64,000 nt of DNA from Cryobacterium sp. Y50 (GCF_002929805.1 NZ_PJJM01000104.1:62001-126000), one strand, 5' to 3'; shown: positions 24,902-34,303, counted from the stretch's first letter. The notes: generated by a model not told the origin, from the sequence alone. Numbers and translations: made by a program.

Positions 24902-25519
24902 GTGACAGGCCCAGTGAACGGCATGGTGAGCGATCGGGTCTTGACCCTGCCCAACATGCTCAGTTTTTTGCGTCTCCTGCTCGTACCCGTGTTCCTGGTA
25001 TTGCTGGCTCAGGGAGAAGATGCCTGGGCGCTCGTCGTGCTCAGCATCTCCAGTTTCACGGACTGGCTGGACGGCTTCCTGGCCCGCCGCTGGAACCAGA
25101 TCACCCGCCTCGGCCAGTTACTGGACCCGGCCGCCGACCGCCTCTATATTTTCGCTGCGTTAATCGGTCTGGCGTGGCGCGACCTCGTGCCGTGGTGGAT
25201 CGTGCTCGTCGTGGTGGGTCGCGATGTGTTTCTCCTGGCACTGGGAATCATCCTCGCGAACTTCGGCTTCGGTCCGCTCCCGGTACACCAACTGGGCAAG
25301 GTCGCCACTTTTTGCCTGTTCTACGCCCTGCCGATGATCATGCTGGGGCAGGCATTTCCGCAGCTGGCATGGTGGTCGCAGCCGGTGGGATGGGCCTTCG
25401 GAATCTGGGGCGTTTTTCTGTACTGGTGGGCCGGCATTATCTACGCCATTGAAGCGATGCGAGTGATTCGACTTTCGAGGGTCTCCGAGGGTGTATCTTC
25501 CGATACGCTGGAACGATAG
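24902..25519 (+). CDS. CDP-alcohol phosphatidyltransferase (PgsA/Cls type)
   Basis: A 205-residue membrane enzyme with the complete CDP-alcohol motif DWLDGFLAR...GQLLDPAAD (about 55-80), holding the four catalytic Asp residues, and about five membrane helices. It makes a phospholipid from CDP-diacylglycerol and a polar alcohol or phosphatidylglycerol. Position just before garA mirrors pgsA2 near garA in Mycobacterium. Whether the product is phosphatidylglycerol phosphate or cardiolipin is undecided. The GTG start could be replaced by ATG 24923. Confidence 0.92.
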   Translation: MTGPVNGMVSDRVLTLPNMLSFLRLLLVPVFLVLLAQGEDAWALVVLSISSFTDWLDGFLARRWNQITRLGQLLDPAADRLYIFAALIGLAWRDLVPWWIVLVVVGRDVFLLALGIILANFGFGPLPVHQLGKVATFCLFYALPMIMLGQAFPQLAWWSQPVGWAFGIWGVFLYWWAGIIYAIEAMRVIRLSRVSEGVSSDTLER

Positions 25520-25529
25520 GAGGTGCATG

Positions 25530-26144
25530 ATGGTCGATTTATCCGGTAGCAATAATTGCGAGAAACAGAACGATCCCGTGCCCCCAGATCAGCCAAAGAA
25601 CCCGACGACAGGCGAAGCAATGCCCAGCAAGGCGCAGTCCACCCCAGCATCGTCCAACGGCGAGGTGCCCATCGACGCGGTGTCCGGCGAGACGACGACG
25701 GTGCACGACATGCTCAGCACCGATACGACGATGAATTTCAGCCAGGAGTTCGCCGTTCAGATCGCGTCGATTGACTCCAACGTGACCGCAGAGGAGCAGG
25801 AGTCGATCGCAGCGTTGCCGTCGGGCTCTGCGCTCATGGTGGTTCGTCGTGGCCCGAATGCCGGAGCCCGCTTTCTGCTGGATGCCGACCTTACGAGTGT
25901 CGGCCGGCACCCCAACGCTGACATTTTTCTAGACGATGTCACAGTGTCCCGCCGCCACGCCGAATTCCTGCGCAACGGCACCGGGTTCACCGTCAAAGAC
26001 CTCGGTTCGCTCAACGGCACCTATTACGAGGGGGAGCGCATTGAAACGGCTCGCCTCACCGACGGTGCCGAGGTGCAGGTCGGTAAATTCCGCCTGACCT
26101 TCTACGCCTCGCGCCTTGACCTCGCCCGCACGGCGAGCGAATAG
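25530..26144 (+). CDS. garA: GarA/OdhI-type FHA-domain regulator
   Basis: A 204-residue protein with a disordered N-terminus carrying the phosphothreonine motif ETTT (54-57) and an FHA domain (about 100-195) with GRH (125-127), SRRH (140-143) and GSLNGT (159-164). In actinobacteria this protein inhibits 2-oxoglutarate dehydrogenase and related enzymes until Ser/Thr kinases phosphorylate the ETTT motif. ATG 25530 lies 6 nt after AGGAGG (25518-25523). The N-terminus before the motif is longer than in GarA. It overlaps the next gene by one base. Confidence 0.94.
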   Translation: MVDLSGSNNCEKQNDPVPPDQPKNPTTGEAMPSKAQSTPASSNGEVPIDAVSGETTTVHDMLSTDTTMNFSQEFAVQIASIDSNVTAEEQESIAALPSGSALMVVRRGPNAGARFLLDADLTSVGRHPNADIFLDDVTVSRRHAEFLRNGTGFTVKDLGSLNGTYYEGERIETARLTDGAEVQVGKFRLTFYASRLDLARTASE

Positions 26145-26866
26145 TGGCGGCAAGCGCCGCTCAGACTCGGCCCGTGTCGGCGGCGAAGGCGCAGTCCCCG
26201 AGCTCCGCGCCGTTGCTGAGCATCGGCCAGGTCCTGGCGCGGCTCACCCCGGAATTCGCTGATCTCACCCCGTCCAAGCTTCGCTTTCTCGAGGAGCAGG
26301 GTTTGGTTTCCCCGGCGCGCACCGAATCGGGCTATCGCAAGTTCTGCACGGGCGACGTGGATCGGTTACGGCTGATTTTGTCCATGCAGCGCGATCACTA
26401 CCTGCCGTTGAAAGTCATCCGTTCTTATCTGGACGATCTGGACGCCGGTCTATCGCCGGTGCTGCCGGGCGGAACGGCCCCGGGGCCGTCGATGCTCGGC
26501 ACCGTGCGCCGGCTCTCCCGGGAAGATCTCCTGCGTGAGGCGGGGTCCTCGGCGACCCTGCTGCACGATGCCGTCTCGGCGTCGATCATTTTGCCCGCTG
26601 ATTACTACGGCGAGGGGGCGCTGAACGTGCTGCGTGCTCTCGTGGAGTTGCAACGAAGTGGCATCGAACCGCGCCACCTGCGTGGCTTCCGTGGGGCCGC
26701 TGAGCGTGAGCTGGGGCTGATTGAGAGTGCCTTGGTGCCTCTGGCTCGACGTAAAGACGCCTCGAGCCGGGCAAAAGCTGCCGAAATGGCGGTAGAAATC
26801 GCCGGGCAGCTTGAAGTGATTCGGGGCAGTCTGATTCGCTCAGCTCTGGGCCGACTGACCAAGTAG
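26144..26866 (+). CDS. ftsR: MerR-family regulator, Rv1828/FtsR type
   Basis: A 240-residue protein with a MerR winged helix (about 25-95): LTPEFADLTPSKLRFLEEQG, SGYRKFCTGDVDRLRLIL, then a helical effector part. Directly after garA this is the Rv1828 family; the Corynebacterium member FtsR activates ftsZ. An ftsZ-upstream inverted repeat exists in this window at 60778-60800. Start GTG with a TAGTG overlap on garA. Activation of ftsZ here is inferred from homology. Confidence 0.88.
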   Translation: MAASAAQTRPVSAAKAQSPSSAPLLSIGQVLARLTPEFADLTPSKLRFLEEQGLVSPARTESGYRKFCTGDVDRLRLILSMQRDHYLPLKVIRSYLDDLDAGLSPVLPGGTAPGPSMLGTVRRLSREDLLREAGSSATLLHDAVSASIILPADYYGEGALNVLRALVELQRSGIEPRHLRGFRGAAERELGLIESALVPLARRKDASSRAKAAEMAVEIAGQLEVIRGSLIRSALGRLTK

Positions 26867-27174
26867 GTCCTAGACTGGCACAGGCACAAACCGTCGTGAA
26901 GTCGGTTCGACGCCGTCGCTTTGGCGCCTTCGTCGGTGTCTGTCGCCGACACGCCAAACCTATTGCGCGAATGTCAGGCACCAAGGCACCCCACCTCGGT
27001 ACCGTAGTTAGAGCGACCCACAGCAGGACCTCGTCGCAGCACCAGCTGTACGGCACCAACCTTCAGCACTAATTTTTCACTAGTTCTTTCTGCACCAATT
27101 CCGCACCACAGTGAGTCAGAGCGTCACCGCCAGCTGAATCACCGCACCAGGTAAATCCCCGAGAGGCAACCCAT
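26867..27174. promoter_or_regulatory. 308-bp intergenic region with six GCACCA elements
   Basis: No gene is seen here. The hexamer GCACCA occurs at 26978, 27039, 27053, 27092, 27103 and 27144, all on the same strand, with two pairs spaced 14 and 11 bp. An AT-richer patch (27065-27100) and a GAGAGG ribosome-binding site precede the next gene. It probably holds that gene's promoter and control sites. Confidence 0.5.
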
Positions 27175-27726
27175 ATGAGTGAGCTCAAGCCTGATGCTGA
27201 CGCCTCGCGTTACTCGTTAGGACTGCTGTTCACCGATGGCATGCCCGAGCTTGATGAGAACTCCGGCTACCGCGGTGCTATCGCTGCGCGTGCTGCCGGT
27301 ATCAGCTACCGCCAGCTCGACTATTGGGCCCGCACCGGCCTGGTCGAGCCAACAGTGCGTGGGGCGGCCGGATCCGGCTCCCAGCGTCTCTACGGCTTTC
27401 GCGACATCCTCGTGCTCAAACTCGTCAAACGCCTGCTCGATACCGGCATCTCGTTGCAGCAGATTCGCACCGCCGTCAACCAGCTGCGCGAATCGGGCAT
27501 CAGCGATCTCGCCGAGACCACGCTCATGAGCGATGGCGCGAGTGTCTACCTCTGCACCTCCAACGACGAGGTCATCGACCTGGTCAGCCGCGGTCAGGGC
27601 GTCTTCGGCATCGCCGTCGGCAAGGTGCTCCGCGAGGTCGAGACCAGCCTGGTCGAACTCGACATGCAGCCGGTCGACCCCGCCGACGAGCTAGCAGCCC
27701 GTCGCAGCACCCGCAAAATTTCCTAG
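27175..27726 (+). CDS. MerR-family regulator, Rv1830 type
   Basis: A 183-residue protein with a MerR-type DNA-binding domain (about 35-110): ARAAGISYRQLDYWARTGLV, GSQRLYGFRDILVLKLVKRL, and a C-terminal region unlike known drug-binding domains. It matches the second MerR gene of the garA locus (Rv1830, linked to growth control in mycobacteria). The unusually long upstream region suggests independent regulation. Target genes unknown here. Confidence 0.88.
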   Translation: MSELKPDADASRYSLGLLFTDGMPELDENSGYRGAIAARAAGISYRQLDYWARTGLVEPTVRGAAGSGSQRLYGFRDILVLKLVKRLLDTGISLQQIRTAVNQLRESGISDLAETTLMSDGASVYLCTSNDEVIDLVSRGQGVFGIAVGKVLREVETSLVELDMQPVDPADELAARRSTRKIS

Positions 27727-27773
27727 CAGCCCAGGCACGGAGCCACTGGCTCGCAGCGCGTGGCGCGAAAATT

Positions 27774-28586
27774 CTAGTGCGCCGGAACCTCGGCATACTC
27801 GCCGATGCGCGCTGTGCGCAGCACCCGGTCGAGAAGTTGGTCGAAGTAGCCCGCCATTTCGAGGGCACTGTCACCGGGCCAGATGTGCAGCGGCTTCGCA
27901 GCGCCCTGCGCCTGCTGTAGGGAGGTGCGCTCGGGCAAGTGCGGGCTGAGCACGAGCGGCCCGAACATGTCGCGCAGCTCCTTGATTCGAAACTGGTGCT
28001 CGAGCGACGCCGCGCGGGCCCGGTTCACGATGATTCCGAGCGGCTGCAACCGCGGGCTCAGCCCACGTCGAATTTCTTCGATCGCGCGCAGCGCCCGGTC
28101 AGCCGCAGCGACCGAGAACAGACCGGGCTCGGTCACAACCGCGACCCGGTCGCTCGCGGCCCATGCGGTACGCGTGAGGGCATTGAGCGACGGCGCACAG
28201 TCGATGAGCACGAGCTCGTAGTCCTTCTCGATCGTCGAGAGTGCTTCCTCGAGTTTCCAGATATCACGGATGCTCGGGTGTGGCCCGTCGAAATTGATGG
28301 CCGAAGGGCTGCCGATCATGACATCAATCGTGCCTGGACGATTCCGCGTCCAACCGCTGGGCGCAATCGCGGCCCGAACGGTCTTTTCCTTCGGCGAACT
28401 GAGCACATCGGCAACGTTGAGGTGACCGGCAACCTGAATATCCATTCCGGTGGAAACATCAGACTGCGGATCGAGATCCACGACCAGTGTTCGCACGCCG
28501 CGGGCGAAGGCTGCAGAAGCCAGACCAAGGGTCACCGTGGTCTTTCCTACGCCTCCCTTGAGGGAGCTAACGCTGAGTACGTGCAT
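27774..28586 (-). CDS. ParA-family ATPase without parB partner
   Basis: A 270-residue deviant-Walker ATPase: SLKGGVGKTTVTLGLAS (Walker A, about 9-25), VVDLDPQSDVSTG, and LVLIDCAPSLNALT (Walker B region). The family positions chromosomes, plasmids or protein clusters. No ParB or parS site (GTTTCACGTGAAAC-type) is nearby, so this is an orphan. ATG 28586 matches the family N-terminus; the frame is open 7 codons upstream. It is divergent from pyc with 78 bp between. Confidence 0.9.
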   Translation of the reverse strand: MHVLSVSSLKGGVGKTTVTLGLASAAFARGVRTLVVDLDPQSDVSTGMDIQVAGHLNVADVLSSPKEKTVRAAIAPSGWTRNRPGTIDVMIGSPSAINFDGPHPSIRDIWKLEEALSTIEKDYELVLIDCAPSLNALTRTAWAASDRVAVVTEPGLFSVAAADRALRAIEEIRRGLSPRLQPLGIIVNRARAASLEHQFRIKELRDMFGPLVLSPHLPERTSLQQAQGAAKPLHIWPGDSALEMAGYFDQLLDRVLRTARIGEYAEVPAH

Positions 28587-28611
28587 GAGTACCAAGGTTA
28601 CCTTCACTAGT

Positions 28612-28632
28612 GTTAGAGAACCTAACCGTTAG
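28612..28632. promoter_or_regulatory. GTTAG/CTAAC repeat in the parA-pyc divergent promoter
   Basis: GTTAG (28612-28616), CTAAC (28622-28626) and GTTAG (28628-28632) form two nested inverted repeats between the divergent starts. CACTAGTG, a perfect 8-bp palindrome, lies immediately to the left (28606-28613). The same half-site appears in the crtE/MarR region. Confidence 0.45.
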
Positions 28633-28664
28633 CTGTGCGCCCCGTACGCCCTCGAAAGGCTTGC

Positions 28665-31600
28665 ATGTTTGAGAAAATCCTTGTTGCCAACCGCGGAGAG
28701 ATTGCGATCCGTGCCATGCGCGCGGCTTACGAGCTCGGATCCAAGACCGTGGCGGTGTTTCCGTTCGAGGATCGGAACTCCTTGCACCGTCTGAAAGCGG
28801 ATGAGGCGTATCAGATTGGCGAGACCGGGCATCCGGTTCGCGCGTACCTCGACGTAAGTGAGATCATCCGCGTCGCCAAGGAATCTGGCGCCGATGCTAT
28901 CTACCCCGGTTATGGTTTTCTGTCGGAGAACCCGGAGCTGGCCGATGCCGCTGCCGCTGCCGGCATCACCTTCATCGGCCCCGGCGCCGACGTGCTCGAA
29001 ATGGCCGGCAACAAGGTCACGGCGAAAGAACACGCCATCGCGGCCGGGGTTCCCGTGCTCAAGTCAACCCAGCCGTCGACCGACGTTGAACTGCTGATCA
29101 GCCAGGCCGATGAGATCGGCTTTCCCATCTTCGCCAAGGCCGTCGCGGGCGGTGGAGGGCGCGGCATGCGTCGCGTCGCCAAGAAGAGCGAGCTGCGTGG
29201 AGCACTGGAAGAGGCCATGCGCGAGGCCAACAGCGCCTTCGGCGACGCCACGATGTTTCTCGAGGCCGCAGTGCTTCGGCCCCGGCACATCGAGGTGCAG
29301 ATTCTGGCGGATGCCTCCGGCGAGACCGTGCACCTGTTCGAGCGCGACTGCTCGGTGCAGCGCCGCCACCAAAAGGTCATCGAGATCGCTCCGGCGCCCA
29401 ACCTGAGCGATGAGATTCGGGTCCAGCTCTACGCCGACGCCATCAAGTTCGCCCGCTCGATCGGCTACGTCAACGCCGGCACGGTCGAGTTTCTGCTCGA
29501 CACCGTCGGGGAACGCGCTGGTCAGCACGTGTTCATCGAGATGAACCCGCGCATCCAGGTCGAGCACACCGTGACCGAAGAAGTCACCGATGTCGACCTC
29601 GTGCAAGCGCAGATTCGTATTGCTTCGGGGGAGACCCTCGCCGAGATCGGCCTGACCCAGGGCGAGATCCGCCTGCGCGGCGCAGCCCTGCAGTGCCGCA
29701 TCACCACCGAAGACCCCGCGGCCGGGTTCCGGCCCGACACCGGCAAGATCACCACCTACCGGTCTCCCGGTGGCGCCGGCATCCGTTTGGATGGTGGCAC
29801 GATCAACCCGGGAGCGCAGATCAGCCCGCACTTCGACTCGATGCTCGCCAAGCTCACCTGCCGCGGCCGCGACTATGCCGCCGCCGTCGTGCGGTCGAAG
29901 CGTGCGCTGGCCGAGTTCCGCATTCGCGGCGTCTCGACCAACATCTCGTTCTTGCAAGCCGTGCTCGACGACCCAGACTTCGCCGCCGGCGATCTGAGCA
30001 CCTCGTTCATCGACGAGCGCCCGGAATTGTTGCGCGGCCGCGAGTCCAAGGACCGCGGCACCAAGATTCTCAAATGGCTGGCCGAGGTCACCGTCAACCA
30101 GCCCAACGGCGTGCCGCCGACCACGGTGCACCCACGCGATAAGCTGCCGCAGCTCGACCTGAGCCAGCCGGCGCCCGATGGCTCGCGCCAGAAGCTGCAG
30201 CTACTCGGCCCGACAAAGTTCGCCGCCTCCTTACGCGGCCAGACCGCGCTGGCCGTTACCGACACGACGTTCCGGGATGCCCACCAGTCGCTGCTCGCGA
30301 CCCGGGTGCGCACCAAGGACCTTGTCGCAGTGGCCCCTTATGTGGCCCGGCTGACGCCGCAACTGCTGTCGGTCGAGGCGTGGGGCGGCGCCACCTACGA
30401 CGTCGCATTGCGTTTTCTCGGCGAAGACCCATGGGAGCGCCTCGCAGCCCTGCGTGAAGCGCTTCCGAACATCAACCTGCAGATGCTGCTGCGCGGCCGC
30501 AACACCGTCGGTTACACGCCATATCCGACCGAGGTAACCGACGCGTTCGTGCGCGAGGCGACCGACACCGGCGTGGACATCTTTCGCATCTTCGACGCCC
30601 TCAACGACGTGTCGCAGATGCGTCCGGCGATCGATGCGGTGCTGAATACCGGCACCGCGCTGGCCGAGGTGGCCGTCTGCTACACCGGTGACCTGCTCGA
30701 CCCGGCCGAGAACCTTTACACCCTCGACTACTACCTACGCCTGGCCGAGCAGATCGTCGACAGCGGCGCCCACGTCATCGGGATCAAGGATATGGCCGGG
30801 CTGCTCCGTCCGAGCGCTGCCGAGAAGCTCGTCGCCGCGTTCCGCGAACGCTTCGACCTGCCCGTGCACGTGCACACCCACGACACCCCGGGCGGCCAGC
30901 TCGCGACCCTGCTCGCCGCAGCGCGGGCCGGTGCGGATGCCGTGGACGTGGCATCCGCACCGATGGCCGGCACGACCAGCCAGCCGTCGGCATCCTCTCT
31001 CGTCGCCGCCCTCGCCCACACCGAACGCGATACCGGCATTTCGCTCAAGGCCACGACCGACCTCGAGCCGTACTGGGAAGCTGTGCGCACCCTGTACAGC
31101 CCCTTCGAATCGGGGCTCAGCGCCCCGACCGGCCGGGTGTACTCCCACGAGATCCCGGGCGGGCAGCTGTCGAACCTGCGCACCCAGGCCGTCGCTCTCG
31201 GCCTGGCCAACCACTTCGAACTAATCGAAGACATGTACACCGCCGCGAACACCATCCTCGGCCGGGTGCCCAAGGTCACGCCCTCGTCGAAGGTCGTCGG
31301 GGACCTCGCTCTCTACCTCGCCGCGGTGAAGGCCGACCCGGCCGACTTCGAAGCGAACCCGGGCAACTACGACGTGCCGGACTCCGTCATCGGATTCATG
31401 GCCGGCGAACTCGGCGACCTGCCAGGCGGCTGGCCAGAGCCGTTTCGCACCAAGGTACTCGCCGGACGTAACGTGCGCGTCGGCGTCACCGAAATCACCG
31501 ACGGTGAACGTACTGCCCTCGATGCCGGAAGCGCCGAGCGTCGTGCAATGCTCAACCAGTTGCTGTTCCCGGCGCCGACTCGCCAGTTCGAACAGGTCAA

Positions 31601-32069
31601 GGAAACCTACGGCGATCTCTCCGTCGTTGACACCCACGACTACCTTTACGGCCTGCAGCAGGGCCACGAGCACGCCGTCGAGATAGCGAAGGGTGTGCGG
31701 CTCTACGTGGGCCTTGAAGCGATCGGTGAGGCCGACGACAAAGGCATGCGCACCGTCATGACCATTCTCAACGGCCAGCTGCGCCCGGTGTTCGTACGTG
31801 ACACGAGCATCACCGTGCAGACCAAGGTCGCCGAGAAAGCGGATGCGAACCAGCCCGGCCAGATCGCCGCGCCCTTCTCCGGTGTGGTCACTTTGAAAGT
31901 CGAGGAGGGTACGCACGTTGAAGCCGGCCAGAGCGTCGCGTCGATCGAAGCGATGAAAATGGAAGCCGCGATCACCTCACCGATTGCCGGAACCATCGAG
32001 CGGGTCGCTATCCCGCTCACCCAGCAGGTCGATGCCGGCGATCTGCTCGTAACGGTGCGTCCACGCTAA
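28665..32069 (+). CDS. pyc: Pyruvate carboxylase
   Basis: A 1134-residue biotin enzyme that carboxylates pyruvate to oxaloacetate. Domains in order: biotin carboxylase (about 1-450; MFEKILVANRGEIAIRAM, GGGGRGMR ATP loop), carboxyltransferase (about 530-810; DTTFRDAHQSLLATR), and the C-terminal biotin carrier with the biotinyl Lys in EAMKMEA (about 1099-1104). Length matches single-chain Pyc. ATG 28665 fits the family start; 10 extra upstream codons are unlikely to be used. Confidence 0.98.
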   Translation: MFEKILVANRGEIAIRAMRAAYELGSKTVAVFPFEDRNSLHRLKADEAYQIGETGHPVRAYLDVSEIIRVAKESGADAIYPGYGFLSENPELADAAAAAGITFIGPGADVLEMAGNKVTAKEHAIAAGVPVLKSTQPSTDVELLISQADEIGFPIFAKAVAGGGGRGMRRVAKKSELRGALEEAMREANSAFGDATMFLEAAVLRPRHIEVQILADASGETVHLFERDCSVQRRHQKVIEIAPAPNLSDEIRVQLYADAIKFARSIGYVNAGTVEFLLDTVGERAGQHVFIEMNPRIQVEHTVTEEVTDVDLVQAQIRIASGETLAEIGLTQGEIRLRGAALQCRITTEDPAAGFRPDTGKITTYRSPGGAGIRLDGGTINPGAQISPHFDSMLAKLTCRGRDYAAAVVRSKRALAEFRIRGVSTNISFLQAVLDDPDFAAGDLSTSFIDERPELLRGRESKDRGTKILKWLAEVTVNQPNGVPPTTVHPRDKLPQLDLSQPAPDGSRQKLQLLGPTKFAASLRGQTALAVTDTTFRDAHQSLLATRVRTKDLVAVAPYVARLTPQLLSVEAWGGATYDVALRFLGEDPWERLAALREALPNINLQMLLRGRNTVGYTPYPTEVTDAFVREATDTGVDIFRIFDALNDVSQMRPAIDAVLNTGTALAEVAVCYTGDLLDPAENLYTLDYYLRLAEQIVDSGAHVIGIKDMAGLLRPSAAEKLVAAFRERFDLPVHVHTHDTPGGQLATLLAAARAGADAVDVASAPMAGTTSQPSASSLVAALAHTERDTGISLKATTDLEPYWEAVRTLYSPFESGLSAPTGRVYSHEIPGGQLSNLRTQAVALGLANHFELIEDMYTAANTILGRVPKVTPSSKVVGDLALYLAAVKADPADFEANPGNYDVPDSVIGFMAGELGDLPGGWPEPFRTKVLAGRNVRVGVTEITDGERTALDAGSAERRAMLNQLLFPAPTRQFEQVKETYGDLSVVDTHDYLYGLQQGHEHAVEIAKGVRLYVGLEAIGEADDKGMRTVMTILNGQLRPVFVRDTSITVQTKVAEKADANQPGQIAAPFSGVVTLKVEEGTHVEAGQSVASIEAMKMEAAITSPIAGTIERVAIPLTQQVDAGDLLVTVRPR

Positions 32070-32104
32070 GATTAGGGCCGTTATCGATCAGTTGAGGATG
32101 TACC

Positions 32105-33499
32105 GTGCCAGACAAACGTACTGACGACCAGAGCGCGCTCGCGCGCCCCGTGTCGGCCGCCGCCAAGCGAACCAGGGACGAGCATCGCGGTACCGATGAC
32201 CGCGGTGTCGACAGGCGCAGTGACGAGTCTGGCATTACCGACAACAACGGCGACGAGTACCACAGCGAACTGCCACCGCACACGATCGACAACCTCGCTG
32301 CCTCCCTGCCCGAGAGTTTCAGCGTTTCCATCGACGTGCCCGCCGCCCCACGGCGGGCCGTCGCACCGGGGGGACCGAGCACCTCTGTCGAAAACGCCCG
32401 TGTCCTGCCGACGCCGGTCACCCACACCGTCGAAATCAACACGCCGGCCCCGGCCAGAGCTGCCGGCGCAAATTCCGCCATCGAATCGCTCTCCAGACCG
32501 GATGCCGCAGCGTCGGTTCGGCGCGATCGCATCCGCTCCGAAAACAGCTCAGCCCCCGAGTCGGCGGCCATGCTCACCTCGGATCGCCTGATCACCGTGA
32601 ACCGTAAGACCCGCAAGGCGCCGCAGGGCGTCTGGCCGGAATTCATCTACGCGCTCTCGCTGCACCTGGTCAATCTCGGCGACTCGGCCAAGGTACGTGC
32701 GTACAAGGAGATGAACGAGCGCATTCGTCGCAAGTTCGAGGGCGGCACCCGGTTCGTGCCGATCCTCACTCGCAAGGGTGGCGTGGGCAAGACCACCGTC
32801 ACGACGCTGCTCGGCATGGCTCTGGCCGACGCTCGCGACGACCGCATCATCGCGATCGACGCCAACCCCGACCGCGGAACGCTCTCCGAACGCGTGAGCA
32901 AGCAGACCCGTTCGACCGTGCGCGATGTCGTCTCAAAGGCGGCATCGATCGGCAACTTCACCGATTTCTCCGCGCTCGTCTCGCGCGATGAAACCCGCCT
33001 CGACATTCTTGCTTCGGACACGGACCCGCTGCTCTCCGAGGCCTTTGACGAGAACGACTACAACGTCGTCGCCGACCTGGCCGCCCGCTACTACTCGATT
33101 GCCCTCACGGACTGCGGCACCGGAATTGTGCACTCGGTCATGCGCGCCACCCTGCAGCGGGCCGACTCGATCGTCATCGTCTCCGGCGGAAGCGTCGACG
33201 AAGCGCGTTTGGCCTCCGAAACCCTGACCTGGCTCGAAGCGAACGGCTACGGCGACCTCGTGCGCAACGCAATTGTCGCGCTCAACACCGCCACGCAGGG
33301 CACGAACCTGGTGCGGCTCGAAGAGATCGAGTCGCACTTTCGCTCGCGGGTGCGCGAAATCGTGCGCATTCCCTACGACCCGCAGCTCGCCGCCGGCAGC
33401 GTAGTGTCCTACAAAGACCTGAAGCCGATCACCCGGCTGGCCGCGCGCACCCTGGCCGAGCTCGTCGTCGAGGGCCTGCCCGCCGACCGCAGCGCCTAG
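32105..33499 (+). CDS. MinD/ParA-type ATPase with long disordered N-terminus
   Basis: A 464-residue protein. Residues 1-150 are low-complexity and charged, with no fold apparent. Residues about 190-464 are a deviant-Walker ATPase: TRKGGVGKTTVTTLLGMALA, AIDANPDRGTLSERV, ALTDCGTGIVHSVM. The architecture resembles actinobacterial MinD-like proteins linked to type VII secretion (EspI-like) or chromosome handling, but no such partners are nearby. It starts with GTG 35 nt after pyc. Function unknown; a role in spatial positioning is a family-level guess. Confidence 0.82.
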   Translation: MPDKRTDDQSALARPVSAAAKRTRDEHRGTDDRGVDRRSDESGITDNNGDEYHSELPPHTIDNLAASLPESFSVSIDVPAAPRRAVAPGGPSTSVENARVLPTPVTHTVEINTPAPARAAGANSAIESLSRPDAAASVRRDRIRSENSSAPESAAMLTSDRLITVNRKTRKAPQGVWPEFIYALSLHLVNLGDSAKVRAYKEMNERIRRKFEGGTRFVPILTRKGGVGKTTVTTLLGMALADARDDRIIAIDANPDRGTLSERVSKQTRSTVRDVVSKAASIGNFTDFSALVSRDETRLDILASDTDPLLSEAFDENDYNVVADLAARYYSIALTDCGTGIVHSVMRATLQRADSIVIVSGGSVDEARLASETLTWLEANGYGDLVRNAIVALNTATQGTNLVRLEEIESHFRSRVREIVRIPYDPQLAAGSVVSYKDLKPITRLAARTLAELVVEGLPADRSA

Positions 33500-33593
33500 C
33501 GCTGCCGCTCGACCGGGGCACGCTGCATCCGTTCGAACTAGTCGTGCCCTCCTGCTCAACCTGCCCCATCCGCTCACCCCGAGGAGTGTCCCC

Positions 33594-34085
33594 GTGCCCG
33601 AACGTCAAATCCGTCTCTTCGGGGATCCGGTGCTGAAGACCGTATCCGACCCCATCGACGGAATCGACGACCGCGTGCGCGGTCTCGTGCGCGACCTCGT
33701 CGACAGCGTGCGCCTACCCGGCCGGGCAGGCGTCGCCGCCTCCCAGATCGGTGTCAACCTGCGCGCCTTCAGCTACAACGTCGACGGCGTCATCGGCTAC
33801 ATCCTCAACCCGATCATCGTCGAACTCTCCGGTGAACCCGACTTCGTCGACGAGGGCTGTCTGTCCGTTCCCGGCCTCTGGTACCCCACCAAGCGCTACC
33901 CCTTCGCGCGCGTGACCGGCATCGAACTCGACAATAACCCGGTCGAACTCTCCGGCACCGGCATCATGGCCCAGGCGCTGCAACACGAGACCGATCACCT
34001 CGACGGCTTTCTCTACATCGACCGTCTCGACAAGGAAAACCGTCGCGCCGCGATGAAAGAAATCCGCGGGTCTACCTGGTTCTAG
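33594..34085 (+). CDS. def: Peptide deformylase
   Basis: A 163-residue metalloenzyme that removes the N-formyl group from nascent proteins. Three motifs are present: GVAASQ (46-51), EGCLS (87-91) with metal ligand Cys89, and HETDH (131-135) with ligands His131 and His135. Length is typical for type I enzymes. The GTG start follows a GAGGAG-containing leader at about 8 nt. Downstream, the gene is convergent with the acyl-CoA ligase. Confidence 0.96.
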   Translation: MPERQIRLFGDPVLKTVSDPIDGIDDRVRGLVRDLVDSVRLPGRAGVAASQIGVNLRAFSYNVDGVIGYILNPIIVELSGEPDFVDEGCLSVPGLWYPTKRYPFARVTGIELDNNPVELSGTGIMAQALQHETDHLDGFLYIDRLDKENRRAAMKEIRGSTWF

Positions 34086-34276
34086 CCCCTGACCGGAGCG
34101 TGACCATTCGGTGCTGAGCCGGCACGATCGAAGCTTTGTGCCGTCACGGAGATGAGGGAACGGGGAAGTGTTCCGCGGGTTTGCGAGTTCACGGTTTAAG
34201 CGTGGAAGGCAGTGCTTTTCTCGGACCCGACCCGCCAGAAATAGTACTGGGCCCGACCTACAATTACAGCAAGCCT

Positions 34277-34303
34277 GAACCCGACCCACACAGGGCCGGG
34301 TCC
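34277..34303 (-). terminator. GC-rich hairpin after the acyl-CoA ligase gene
   Basis: Arms GAACCCGACCC (34277-34287) and GGGCCGGGTCC (34293-34303) pair at 9 of 11 positions around a 5-nt loop, 9 nt beyond the ligase stop. There is no T-run, so it is at best a weak or factor-dependent terminator. The rest of the 34086-34312 gap shows nothing recognisable. Confidence 0.4.
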
